DNA of 64,000 bases from Pseudomonas sp. PSKL.D1 (GTDB taxonomy: Bacteria > Pseudomonadota > Gammaproteobacteria > Pseudomonadales > Pseudomonadaceae): contig NZ_CP118607.1 in the NCBI RefSeq assembly GCF_028898945.1, forward strand, positions 5,442,001-5,506,000. Reading direction: 5' to 3'. The notes under the pieces are model-generated. The model saw only the letters and a list, made by a program, of their open reading frames with translations, made no database searches and was not told where the DNA came from. The first letter of the stretch is position 1, and each line of letters begins with the position of its first letter. Of this stretch, positions 53,053 to 60,506 are shown piece after piece. Position numbers and translations under genes: made by a program.

Positions 53053-53937
53053 ATGAACCACGACGTCATCATCACCTGCGCCCTCACCGGCGCTGGCGAC
53101 ACGGTCGCCAAGAGCCACCTGGTCCCGGTCACCCCCAAACAGATCGCCGAATCCGCCGTCGAAGCCGCCAAAGCCGGCGCTACCGTGGTCCACTGCCATG
53201 TCCGCGACCCACAAACCGGCCGCTTCAGCCGCGATGTAAACCTGTACCGCGAAGTCATGGAACGCATCCGCGAAGCCGACGTGGACATCATCGTCAACCT
53301 CACCGCCGGCATGGGCGGCGACCTGGAAATCGGCCCGGGTGAATCGCCCATGGAATTTGGCCCAGGCACTGACCTGATCGGCCCGCTGGAGCGCCTGGCC
53401 CATGTTGAAGCCCTGCTGCCGGAAATCTGCACCCTGGACTGCGGCACGCTCAACTTCGGCGACGGCAACGCCATCTACGTCTCCACCCCGGCCCAACTGC
53501 GTGCCGGCGCCAAACGCATCACTGAACTGGGCGTAAAAGCGGAGTTGGAAATTTTCGACACCGGCCACCTGTGGTTCGCCAAGCAGATGATGAAAGAAGG
53601 CCTGCTCGAAGACCCGCTGTTCCAGTTGTGCCTGGGCATCCCGTGGGGCGCGCCGGCCGACACCACCACCATGAAAGCGATGGTCGACAACCTGCCCGCC
53701 AATGTTACCTGGGCAGGGTTTGGCATCGGTCGCATGCAAATGCCAATGGCCGCTCAGGCTGTACTGCTAGGCGGCAACGTGCGGGTGGGCCTGGAAGACA
53801 ACCTGTATCTGGACCGTGGCGTACTGGCCAGCAACGGCCAACTGGTGGAGCGCGCCGCCGAAATCATCACCCGCATGGGTGGCCGTGTGCTCACCCCGGC
53901 AGAAGGCCGGGCAAAAATGAACCTCAAGCGCCCATAG
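53053..53937 (+). CDS. cdhC: 3-dehydrocarnitine cleavage enzyme CdhC (BKACE family)
   Basis: 294 residues, beta-keto acid cleavage (DUF849/BKACE) family, with '[20 protein letters not shown]', zinc ligands in '[17 protein letters not shown]' and '[20 protein letters not shown]'. It converts 3-dehydrocarnitine plus acetyl-CoA to betainyl-CoA and acetoacetate. The start follows AAGGAACCCACC. The TAG stop forms part of the ribosome site (TAGGAG) of cdhA. Confidence 0.94.
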   Translation: MNHDVIITCALTGAGDTVAKSHLVPVTPKQIAESAVEAAKAGATVVHCHVRDPQTGRFSRDVNLYREVMERIREADVDIIVNLTAGMGGDLEIGPGESPMEFGPGTDLIGPLERLAHVEALLPEICTLDCGTLNFGDGNAIYVSTPAQLRAGAKRITELGVKAELEIFDTGHLWFAKQMMKEGLLEDPLFQLCLGIPWGAPADTTTMKAMVDNLPANVTWAGFGIGRMQMPMAAQAVLLGGNVRVGLEDNLYLDRGVLASNGQLVERAAEIITRMGGRVLTPAEGRAKMNLKRP

Positions 53938-53946
53938 GAGCCGCAC

Positions 53947-54912
53947 ATGCCTTTCATCACTGAAATCAAAACTTTCGCCGCCCTGGGTAGCGGCGTCATC
54001 GGCAGCGGCTGGGTAGCCCGCGCCCTGGCTCACGGCCTGGACGTGGTCGCTTGGGACCCGGCCCCAGGCGCCGAACAGGCCCTGTGCAAACGCATCGCCA
54101 ACGCATGGCCAGCCCTTGAAAAACAGGGCCTGGCGCCAGGCGCCTCGCAAGCTCGCCTGCGGTTCGTCGCCACCATCGAAGAGTGCGTGCGCGATGCCGA
54201 CTTCATTCAGGAAAGCGCCCCGGAACGCCTCGACCTCAAGCTTGACCTGCATGCGAAGATAAGCGCCGCCGCCAAGCCGGATGCCATCATCGGCTCCAGC
54301 ACCTCTGGCCTGCTGCCCAGCGAATTCTACGAATCGGCCACCCACCCCGAACGCTGCGTGGTGGGCCACCCGTTCAACCCGGTGTATTTGCTGCCACTGG
54401 TGGAAATCGTCGGCGGCAACCGCACTTCGCCCGAGGCCATCGAGGCCGCAAAAACCATCTACACCGCCCTCGGCATGCGCCCGCTGCATGTACGCAAGGA
54501 AGTGCCCGGTTTCATTGCCGACCGGCTGCTCGAAGCCCTGTGGCGCGAGGCGCTGCACCTGGTCAACGACGGCGTGGCCACAACCGGCGAAATCGACGAT
54601 GCCATCCGTTTTGGCGCTGGCTTGCGCTGGTCGTTCATGGGTACCTTCCTCACCTACACCCTGGCCGGTGGCGATGCCGGCATGCGCCACTTCATGTCGC
54701 AGTTCGGGCCAGCGCTGAAGCTGCCCTGGACCTACCTGCCAGCGCCAGAGCTGACCGACAAGTTGATCGACGACGTAGTGGATGGCACCTCGGACCAGCT
54801 GGGCGAACGCAGCATCGCCGCGCTGGAGCGCTATCGTGACGATACCCTGCTGGCGGTGCTGGAGGCGGTGAAAACCAGCAAAGCCAACCATGGCATGCAG
54901 TTCAGCGATTGA
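53947..54912 (+). CDS. cdhA: L-carnitine 3-dehydrogenase CdhA
   Basis: 321 residues, 3-hydroxyacyl-CoA-dehydrogenase fold. The NAD site reads '[20 protein letters not shown]', the catalytic His is in '[20 protein letters not shown]', and the C-terminal domain is helical. It oxidises carnitine to 3-dehydrocarnitine with NAD. It is nine bases after cdhC and ten before cdhB. Confidence 0.95.
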   Translation: MPFITEIKTFAALGSGVIGSGWVARALAHGLDVVAWDPAPGAEQALCKRIANAWPALEKQGLAPGASQARLRFVATIEECVRDADFIQESAPERLDLKLDLHAKISAAAKPDAIIGSSTSGLLPSEFYESATHPERCVVGHPFNPVYLLPLVEIVGGNRTSPEAIEAAKTIYTALGMRPLHVRKEVPGFIADRLLEALWREALHLVNDGVATTGEIDDAIRFGAGLRWSFMGTFLTYTLAGGDAGMRHFMSQFGPALKLPWTYLPAPELTDKLIDDVVDGTSDQLGERSIAALERYRDDTLLAVLEAVKTSKANHGMQFSD

Positions 54913-54922
54913 GGAAAGCACG

Positions 54923-55396
54923 ATGCCCGCACTGATCACCTACCGCACCCCGGTCCAGGAGGACTGGGTCGACTACAACGGGCATTTGCGCGATGCCTTC
55001 TACCTGCTGATCTTCAGCTACGCCACCGATGCGCTGATGGAGCGCATCGGGCTGGATGCCGATAGCCGGGGGCAAAGCGGTAATTCGCTGTTTACCCTGG
55101 AAGCACACATCAACTACCTGCACGAGGTGAAGCTGGGCACCGAAGTGTGGGTGCAAACGCATATCATCGGTTTCGACAACAAGCGCCTGCAGGTGTATCA
55201 CAGCCTGCACCGGGCGGGGTTCGACGAAGCGTTGGCTGCCAGCGAGCAAATGTTGCTGCATGTGGATTTGGCGGGGCCGAAGTCAGCGCCGTTCAGCGAA
55301 CACAGCGCAGGGTTGCTGGAAGCTTTGGTGGGGGAGCAGCACGATCTGCAGCCGCCGGCATACATCGGGCGTGTGATTGGCCTGCCCAAAAAATAA
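54923..55396 (+). CDS. cdhB: Betainyl-CoA thioesterase CdhB
   Basis: 157 residues from the ATG at 54923 (GAGGAAAGCACG before it). Hotdog-fold 4HBT-type thioesterase with 'QEDWVDYNGHLRDAFYLLIF' (active-site Asp/His region) and 'GTEVWVQTHIIGFDNKRLQV'. It releases glycine betaine from betainyl-CoA, which then enters gbcAB. In some relatives it is fused to cdhA; here they are separate. Confidence 0.92.
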   Translation: MPALITYRTPVQEDWVDYNGHLRDAFYLLIFSYATDALMERIGLDADSRGQSGNSLFTLEAHINYLHEVKLGTEVWVQTHIIGFDNKRLQVYHSLHRAGFDEALAASEQMLLHVDLAGPKSAPFSEHSAGLLEALVGEQHDLQPPAYIGRVIGLPKK

Positions 55397-55650
55397 CCCC
55401 GGAAAGCCGTGAGCGTCCGGGGCCAAGAGCGAGCAACATCCACTGTGCGTGAGCGAGGGTGACCAAACCCTCTGGTACCGTGAATGAGCTCAGTGTGCTG
55501 ACTTCCCGGTCACAGGAATTAGCCGGGAGCGACCTGTTCTTAGCCAAAGCAGCCATGGCGACATTCTGCCCTTGCAGGCATGTCGCCGTGGACACAGAAT
55601 CGGTCGTAAATCACAGCAGCACTCTCTTAGCGATAAAAGGGACAACAGCC
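55397..55650 (+). other. Structured spacer before the 85-residue ORF
   Basis: Four stem-loops follow one another: CCCCGGA/TCCGGGG (55397-55422), GAGGGT/ACCCTC (55455-55472), TCCCGG/CCGGGA (55504-55528), and GGCGACAT/ATGTCGCC with an inner TGCC/GGCA (55557-55587). None has a T-tract. I recognise no Rfam-type family. It may be the leader of the next ORF, a small RNA, or in its first part the end of the cdh transcript. Confidence 0.4.
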
Positions 55651-55908
55651 ATGATGCATGCGGATTTGATTGATCAGGACGACCTCGCCGGCCACCTGCG
55701 CGCGCGCGGTTTCGATATCCCGGCCGGGGCCAGTGCCGAACAGGCCTGCGAGGCGGTGGTGCGGGGGCTGACCGAGCCGAACGCACGGGCGCTGAAGGGT
55801 ATGGTCGAGCAGATGTATACCGGCAGTGCGACGATTTTGCCGGCGGTGCGGCAAGCGATCGACAAGCAGCTTTTGCCGGCGTTGGCGCAGTTCAGCCGGC
55901 GCGCCTGA
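55651..55908 (+). CDS. Small hypothetical protein (85 aa)
   Basis: 85 residues from the ATG at 55651 (AAAAGGGACAACAGCC before it); a second ATG follows directly. A longer frame from 55459 reads through the stem-loops and looks non-coding. The protein is acidic then basic, mostly helical, with 'GHLRARGFDIPAGASAEQAC' and 'ALKGMVEQMYTGSATILPAV'. No known domain, signal peptide or membrane segment. It converges on the ABC transporter gene across a REP pair. Confidence 0.65.
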   Translation: MMHADLIDQDDLAGHLRARGFDIPAGASAEQACEAVVRGLTEPNARALKGMVEQMYTGSATILPAVRQAIDKQLLPALAQFSRRA

Positions 55909-55957
55909 TTTTTCCGCTCTCACAGGGATCGCACTGATCCTTGAAGGTGTGCAATAC

Positions 55958-56043
55958 CTGTAGGAGCGGATTCATCCGCGATCACCGACGCAGCCGGTGC
56001 CAATCACCGCGTCGTCTGCATCGCGGATGAATCCGCTCCTACA
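55958..56043. repeat. Inverted REP pair between convergent genes
   Basis: CTGTAGGAGCGGATTCATCC with GCGATCACC and the complement GCATCGCGGATGAATCCGCT flank CGACGCAGCCGGTGCC. It ends directly against the stop codon of the ABC transporter gene (minus strand, 56044-56046). Confidence 0.9.
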
Positions 56044-57711
56044 CTATGCAGGTTCCGCCTGCTTCTCCATCTCAAAGGTCCGGTCAAACAATGTGACCAA
56101 CCCCGGCTGGTGCGTAACCCCCACCACCGTGCACAACGGCAGTTCACGCCTCAGCATTTCCAACAGGCTCTGCGCGGCCTCATGATCCAGCTGGCTCGTC
56201 ACCTCATCCAGGTACAACGTATCGGGCCGGTACAACAACGCCCGCGCCAGGCTCACCCGTTGCTGTTCGCCGCCAGAAAGCACCCGCCCCCATTCAGCCT
56301 CTTCATCCAGCCGCCTGCTCATCGCGCCCAGCCCCACCTTGGCCAGCGCGTCCACCAACCGCTGATCATCCATCGATTGCACCTGTGGATAAGCCAGTAG
56401 CTTGCGTAGGCTCATGTGCGGCATGTAAGGCTTTTGTGGTAACAACAGGCTGCGGCCGGGCGGCAATTGCCAGCTGCCTTGGCAATAAGGCCACATACCC
56501 TGCAGCGTCCTTAGCAGCGTCGACTTGCCCAGCCCGCTGCGCCCGGCCAGCCGTAGCCATTGGCCCGGTTTTACGCGCAGGTCCAGGTCCTGCAGCATTG
56601 GGCTGCCATCCGGCCGACACAGCGTTAACCCGCGCGTACACAAGCAATCGCCCTGCAGCGGTGCCACCGCTTGCGCTCGGCTGGCCGCGATGGCCTGCTC
56701 GAATTGCTCAAGCCGCTGCAACGCCGCACTCCAGCGCACCAGTTTCTCGTAGAGCTTGATAAACCAGCTCAACGAGCTGTGCACTGCATTGAATGCGCTG
56801 CGTATCTGCATCAGCCCACCCAGAGTGATGGCCTTGGCCATGAACGCCGGCAAGGCCGCAAACACCGGAATGATCAGGCTCAGCCGCTCGTAAGCGACGG
56901 TGAAGAGGCTCAGGTTGCGTTCACGGCCCATCAACTGCCGCCAATTGTCGGCAATGGCGCGAAACCGTTCGGCAAGGTGCTGGCGCTCTGCCTGTTCACC
57001 CCGGTAAAGGGCAATCTGCTCTGCATGATCACGCTTGCGCAGCAGGCTGGCGCGGAAATCCGCTTCACAGTGTTCACGTTCGTAGTTGAGCTTGTGCAAC
57101 GGCTTGCCAATCAAATGCGTCAGCACGCTACCCATGATCGTGTAGGCCAGCACGAGCCACACCAGGTAACCGTGCACCGTGAACGTTTCGCCAAACAGCT
57201 CGAAGGTCTGCACCCCGGAGAGGTTCCACAGGATCACCACGAAAGCCCCAACCTGGGCCAGGTTGATCACCAGTGACGCAACCAGCTGGATGCTCAGCCC
57301 AACCATCAAATCGATGTCCTGGGCAATGCGCTGGTCAGGGTTGTCCGGCTCGCCGGTCAGGCCCAGGCGGTAAAACGCCTGATCGGAAAGCCAGGCATTG
57401 GTAAACCGCTCGGTCATCGCCTGGCGCCAGCGCAGTTCCAGGCCTTTGCGAATGTAATCGATGGCCACGAAGACCAGCACGTAGATGCCCAGGTAGAGCG
57501 CGTACTCACCCACAAGCCCGTACAACCCGGCGGTGTCGAATGCCGCCAGGGTGTCGTAAAAGGTCTTGCTCCAGCTGTTGATCAGCACGTTGATCTGCAC
57601 CACCAGCAGGCCCAAGCCGATTACCGCGGCCAGCATGACCCAGGCCAGCCATTGCTGGCGGTCCTGCCAGAACGGGCGGCTGAGGCGGTAGAAGCTGCGC
57701 AGGGTATTCAC
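56044..57711 (-). CDS. YddA/FusD-type ABC transporter (fused permease and ATPase)
   Basis: 555 residues from a GTG that overlaps the M16 stop (GTGA). The N-terminal half is an SbmA/BacA-like membrane domain with about six helices ('FWQDRQQWLAWVMLAAVIGL'; 'YSLFxVAYERLSLIIP'-like region at about 280). The C-terminal ATPase has Walker A 'GRSGLGKSTLLRTLQG', signature 'LSGGEQQRVSLARALL' and Walker B 'DTLYLDEVTSQLD'. The family is ABCD-like (YddA, FusD). Translational coupling to an M16 protease and a TonB receptor suggests that it moves the processed product across the inner membrane. Confidence 0.9.
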   Translation of the reverse strand: MNTLRSFYRLSRPFWQDRQQWLAWVMLAAVIGLGLLVVQINVLINSWSKTFYDTLAAFDTAGLYGLVGEYALYLGIYVLVFVAIDYIRKGLELRWRQAMTERFTNAWLSDQAFYRLGLTGEPDNPDQRIAQDIDLMVGLSIQLVASLVINLAQVGAFVVILWNLSGVQTFELFGETFTVHGYLVWLVLAYTIMGSVLTHLIGKPLHKLNYEREHCEADFRASLLRKRDHAEQIALYRGEQAERQHLAERFRAIADNWRQLMGRERNLSLFTVAYERLSLIIPVFAALPAFMAKAITLGGLMQIRSAFNAVHSSLSWFIKLYEKLVRWSAALQRLEQFEQAIAASRAQAVAPLQGDCLCTRGLTLCRPDGSPMLQDLDLRVKPGQWLRLAGRSGLGKSTLLRTLQGMWPYCQGSWQLPPGRSLLLPQKPYMPHMSLRKLLAYPQVQSMDDQRLVDALAKVGLGAMSRRLDEEAEWGRVLSGGEQQRVSLARALLYRPDTLYLDEVTSQLDHEAAQSLLEMLRRELPLCTVVGVTHQPGLVTLFDRTFEMEKQAEPA

Positions 57712-60476
57712 AATGCCTGCTCCTGCGCCGAAGGTGCTGGCAGCAGGCGCAACTGGACTTGGTTGGCGGCAGGGAACAATTGCCGGGCCTGTTGCTGCAA
57801 TTCAGGCAGCGTAAGCGCCTCTGGCAGCCTGACCTGCTCGCTCAGGTAGCGCGGGTCTTGCCAGTGCCGTTCGCTGAGGATCAGGCGCTTGAACTGGGTT
57901 TGCGGGTCATCACGGCGCTTGGCTTCCTGGCGCAGCAAGGCGCGGCGCTCGGCATCCAGCCAGTGCTGATCCACGTCCAGCCCGCCAAGTGTCTGTTGCG
58001 CCAGCTTCCACAGCTCGTCGACACGGGCCGGGTCGCAGGTGAAGCTCAGGTGGCTTTCGATACGCTGCGAGTCGGGGTTGAGTTCGGCATCGAACTGCAG
58101 GCGGTATACGCCCGAAGCTTCGCCGCGCAGTTGCTGTTTCAGGCGCTGGTTGGCCAAGTCTCGCAGCACGGCAACCCGCACAGCGGCATCGGGGCTCCAG
58201 GGTTGGGGCTGATAGCTGCTGGCTTGCAGTACGGCGCGTGGTTCAAGCGCAATAGGCAGGTCCTGTCGACGCTGGCCGGGACGTTGGTCCGCCGGCTCAG
58301 GGTTTGCTCTGGCGCCTCGTGGCAGGTTGGCCAGATAGGCCCGCACCAAGGGCTCCAGTTGCTCTGCCGGTACGTCGGCCATCAAGTAGTAAGTCACCGG
58401 CGCACTGACCAGGCGTTGCCAGTCGGTATCGAGCTGTTTCAGGTTCAATTGATTCAGCGCCGCCACGTCTGGGCTTTGCCAATGGTCAGCGCCATATTTC
58501 AGCACTCGCTGCTCACGCTCCTGGCGCGAACGTACATCATTGGGGCGGCTTTGCAGGCGTTGGCTCAGCTCATTGCGGGCGTCGGCAAACAGTTGTGGGT
58601 CAATGCCAGTCTGCTGGCTCAAACGGTAACTTTGCAGCACAGCCTGCAACTGCGCGGGCTCAGCGCCCAGGTTAAGCTGCAAACGCTGTGGTTGATGGTC
58701 CAGGCTGACGCTCAGGCGCTGCGCCTGGCGCCAGTTCTGCGCCCCTTCCGGCCCACTGCGCACGGCCAGTTGTGCGGCCATCTGCAAGCGCCAGGCGGGT
58801 GCATCGGCAAGGCGGTAGCCGGCCGACGATTCAGCCTGCAGTACCCCGTTACCGTCCGGGCCGTTGCGGCGCAGCCATACCAGCCGGTCACCGTTGCTCA
58901 ATGCCCAGTGCTCGACCTGTTCGGCGGCGAAGACCTTGCGGGCAACGATATGCCCTTCCTGGCCCGGCACTGCAGGCTGGAACGTGGCGACCACGGGGGC
59001 TTCAGCCATTTGCTGCACGGGCGCTGCAAGCTTTTGCGCGGCAATGCTGGCCTGCAATGCCTCGACGGTTGCGACGGTAGGCAACTCGACCACCGACTGC
59101 CCCGGTACCGTGAACTGCAAAACCTGGTCGGTGCTGCCAAGCCACAGGCGCATTCTGGCGTTCAAGTCTGCCAGGCTGATACTCGGCAACACCTGCAAAT
59201 AGCGGCCGGCAGCTGCATGGCGCTCGACCACGCTGGCTTCAGGTGCCGTGGCGTTGTTGAGCTGCTCGACCCATTGCTCGAAGGTGCGCGGCGCCTGGTT
59301 GGCGAGCGTCTTGTCGCCAAGGCTGCGGATATGCTCTCGCTCATGCTCGAAGTCCTGCGCGCTGAAACCATGCTGGCGCAGCCGCTCGATCTCGGTCAGC
59401 AACGCGCGCAGGGCCTGGTCGTGTGCCATGCCCTCTACACCAGCGGCAATACCCAGTACCGTCGATTGGCTGCCGATCAGGGTTTTCTGAGCGGTCAGGC
59501 GGCGTACTTCGGGTTCGCGTGGCTGACGGCGCAGGCTGTCAAGCAGTGCGGCCAGCGTCATGCGGTCGATCAAACGCTCGCGCATGGCTGCGCGGGTGGT
59601 ACCACGGCTGTCCGGTTCATGCAGCCGTAGCAGCAGCGACACCTGATTGCCGCCAGATTGCGGGTCTTGCAGGCGGAAGATCTTCAGGCCCGGGTCCAGT
59701 GGCAGGTCGCGGTGGTTGCGCGGCGGTGTTTTGGGGCCTTTGGTGTCACCGAAAGCCGCTTCGATCTGGGCAAGCATTGCTTTGGGTTCGAAGTCGCCTA
59801 CGACAGACACGACCATGTTCGACGGCTGGTACCAGGTCGCTTGGAAGTCTTGCAAGCTGGCCAGCGTGGCATGGCGAATGGCTGCTTCATTGCCAATGGT
59901 GCGGTGCGCGGGGTAGCGCGAACCCACCCGCTGCGAAGCCGTACGCTGGTCGTTCATGCGCTGCGCCACGCCCAGCCCGCCGCGCCATTCCTCGATTACG
60001 ATGGGGCGTTCACGCTCAAGGTCGGCGGCGTTGTAATCGCGAGCGAAGGCCATGTCGGCCAGTACCTGCAAGGCTTGCGGGGTCTGCCGCACGCCCGCTG
60101 GCGGGCTGAGCATGTACTGGGTGCGCTCGTAATTGGTCACGGCATTGAAGTGCCGGCCCTGCACCCAGCCCAGCCCGGTCATGCGTTCACGCAGGTTCTG
60201 CGTTTGCCCGGCGCGGCTGTGAAACACCAGGTGCTCGACCAAGTGCGCGACACCGACCTGATCGTCGGTTTCGTCCACGGAGCCGGCATTCACAGTCATG
60301 CGCAGGTCGAGCCGGCCGGGCTGTGTTGTTTCGCGTACCAGCCGGTATTGAAGGCCGTTGGCCAGGGTGCCTTGGCTGACCCGGGTATCCCAGGGCAACG
60401 CGGCATCAGGTTCGGGTGCCGACACGCAGGCGCCGAGCAGCAGCGGGCCGAGCAGGCCCGCAATGAGCTTTTTCAT
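57708..60476 (-). CDS. M16 zinc protease lipoprotein (PqqL/FusC-like)
   Basis: 922 residues from the ATG ending at 60476; a GTG four codons earlier is an alternative. The signal is a lipobox type ('KKLIAGLLGPLLLGAC', Cys17). The first M16 domain has the inverted zinc motif HLVEH (His78, Glu81, His82, in 'AHLVEHLVFHSRAG'), with 'RPIVIEEWRGG' about 75 residues later. The second half is an inactive M16 copy. Its size matches two-domain PqqL/FusC. By analogy it cleaves an imported protein or peptide in the periplasm. It is 30 bases after the TonB receptor and overlaps the ABC gene. Confidence 0.92.
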   Translation of the reverse strand: MKKLIAGLLGPLLLGACVSAPEPDAALPWDTRVSQGTLANGLQYRLVRETTQPGRLDLRMTVNAGSVDETDDQVGVAHLVEHLVFHSRAGQTQNLRERMTGLGWVQGRHFNAVTNYERTQYMLSPPAGVRQTPQALQVLADMAFARDYNAADLERERPIVIEEWRGGLGVAQRMNDQRTASQRVGSRYPAHRTIGNEAAIRHATLASLQDFQATWYQPSNMVVSVVGDFEPKAMLAQIEAAFGDTKGPKTPPRNHRDLPLDPGLKIFRLQDPQSGGNQVSLLLRLHEPDSRGTTRAAMRERLIDRMTLAALLDSLRRQPREPEVRRLTAQKTLIGSQSTVLGIAAGVEGMAHDQALRALLTEIERLRQHGFSAQDFEHEREHIRSLGDKTLANQAPRTFEQWVEQLNNATAPEASVVERHAAAGRYLQVLPSISLADLNARMRLWLGSTDQVLQFTVPGQSVVELPTVATVEALQASIAAQKLAAPVQQMAEAPVVATFQPAVPGQEGHIVARKVFAAEQVEHWALSNGDRLVWLRRNGPDGNGVLQAESSAGYRLADAPAWRLQMAAQLAVRSGPEGAQNWRQAQRLSVSLDHQPQRLQLNLGAEPAQLQAVLQSYRLSQQTGIDPQLFADARNELSQRLQSRPNDVRSRQEREQRVLKYGADHWQSPDVAALNQLNLKQLDTDWQRLVSAPVTYYLMADVPAEQLEPLVRAYLANLPRGARANPEPADQRPGQRRQDLPIALEPRAVLQASSYQPQPWSPDAAVRVAVLRDLANQRLKQQLRGEASGVYRLQFDAELNPDSQRIESHLSFTCDPARVDELWKLAQQTLGGLDVDQHWLDAERRALLRQEAKRRDDPQTQFKRLILSERHWQDPRYLSEQVRLPEALTLPELQQQARQLFPAANQVQLRLLPAPSAQEQAL

Positions 60477-60506
60477 CAGGGTATCCACGTTTTTTTTATG
60501 GGGCGA

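Noticed and set aside
55423..55650. Glycine, THF or SAH riboswitch
   Set aside because: The conserved sequence blocks of these classes are not present; only generic stem-loops are seen.
56384..56392. TTATCCACA (minus) in the ABC transporter gene, and another at 43752-43760 in etfA
   Set aside because: Single copies inside coding sequence encoding ordinary residues; no repeat context, so treated as incidental.
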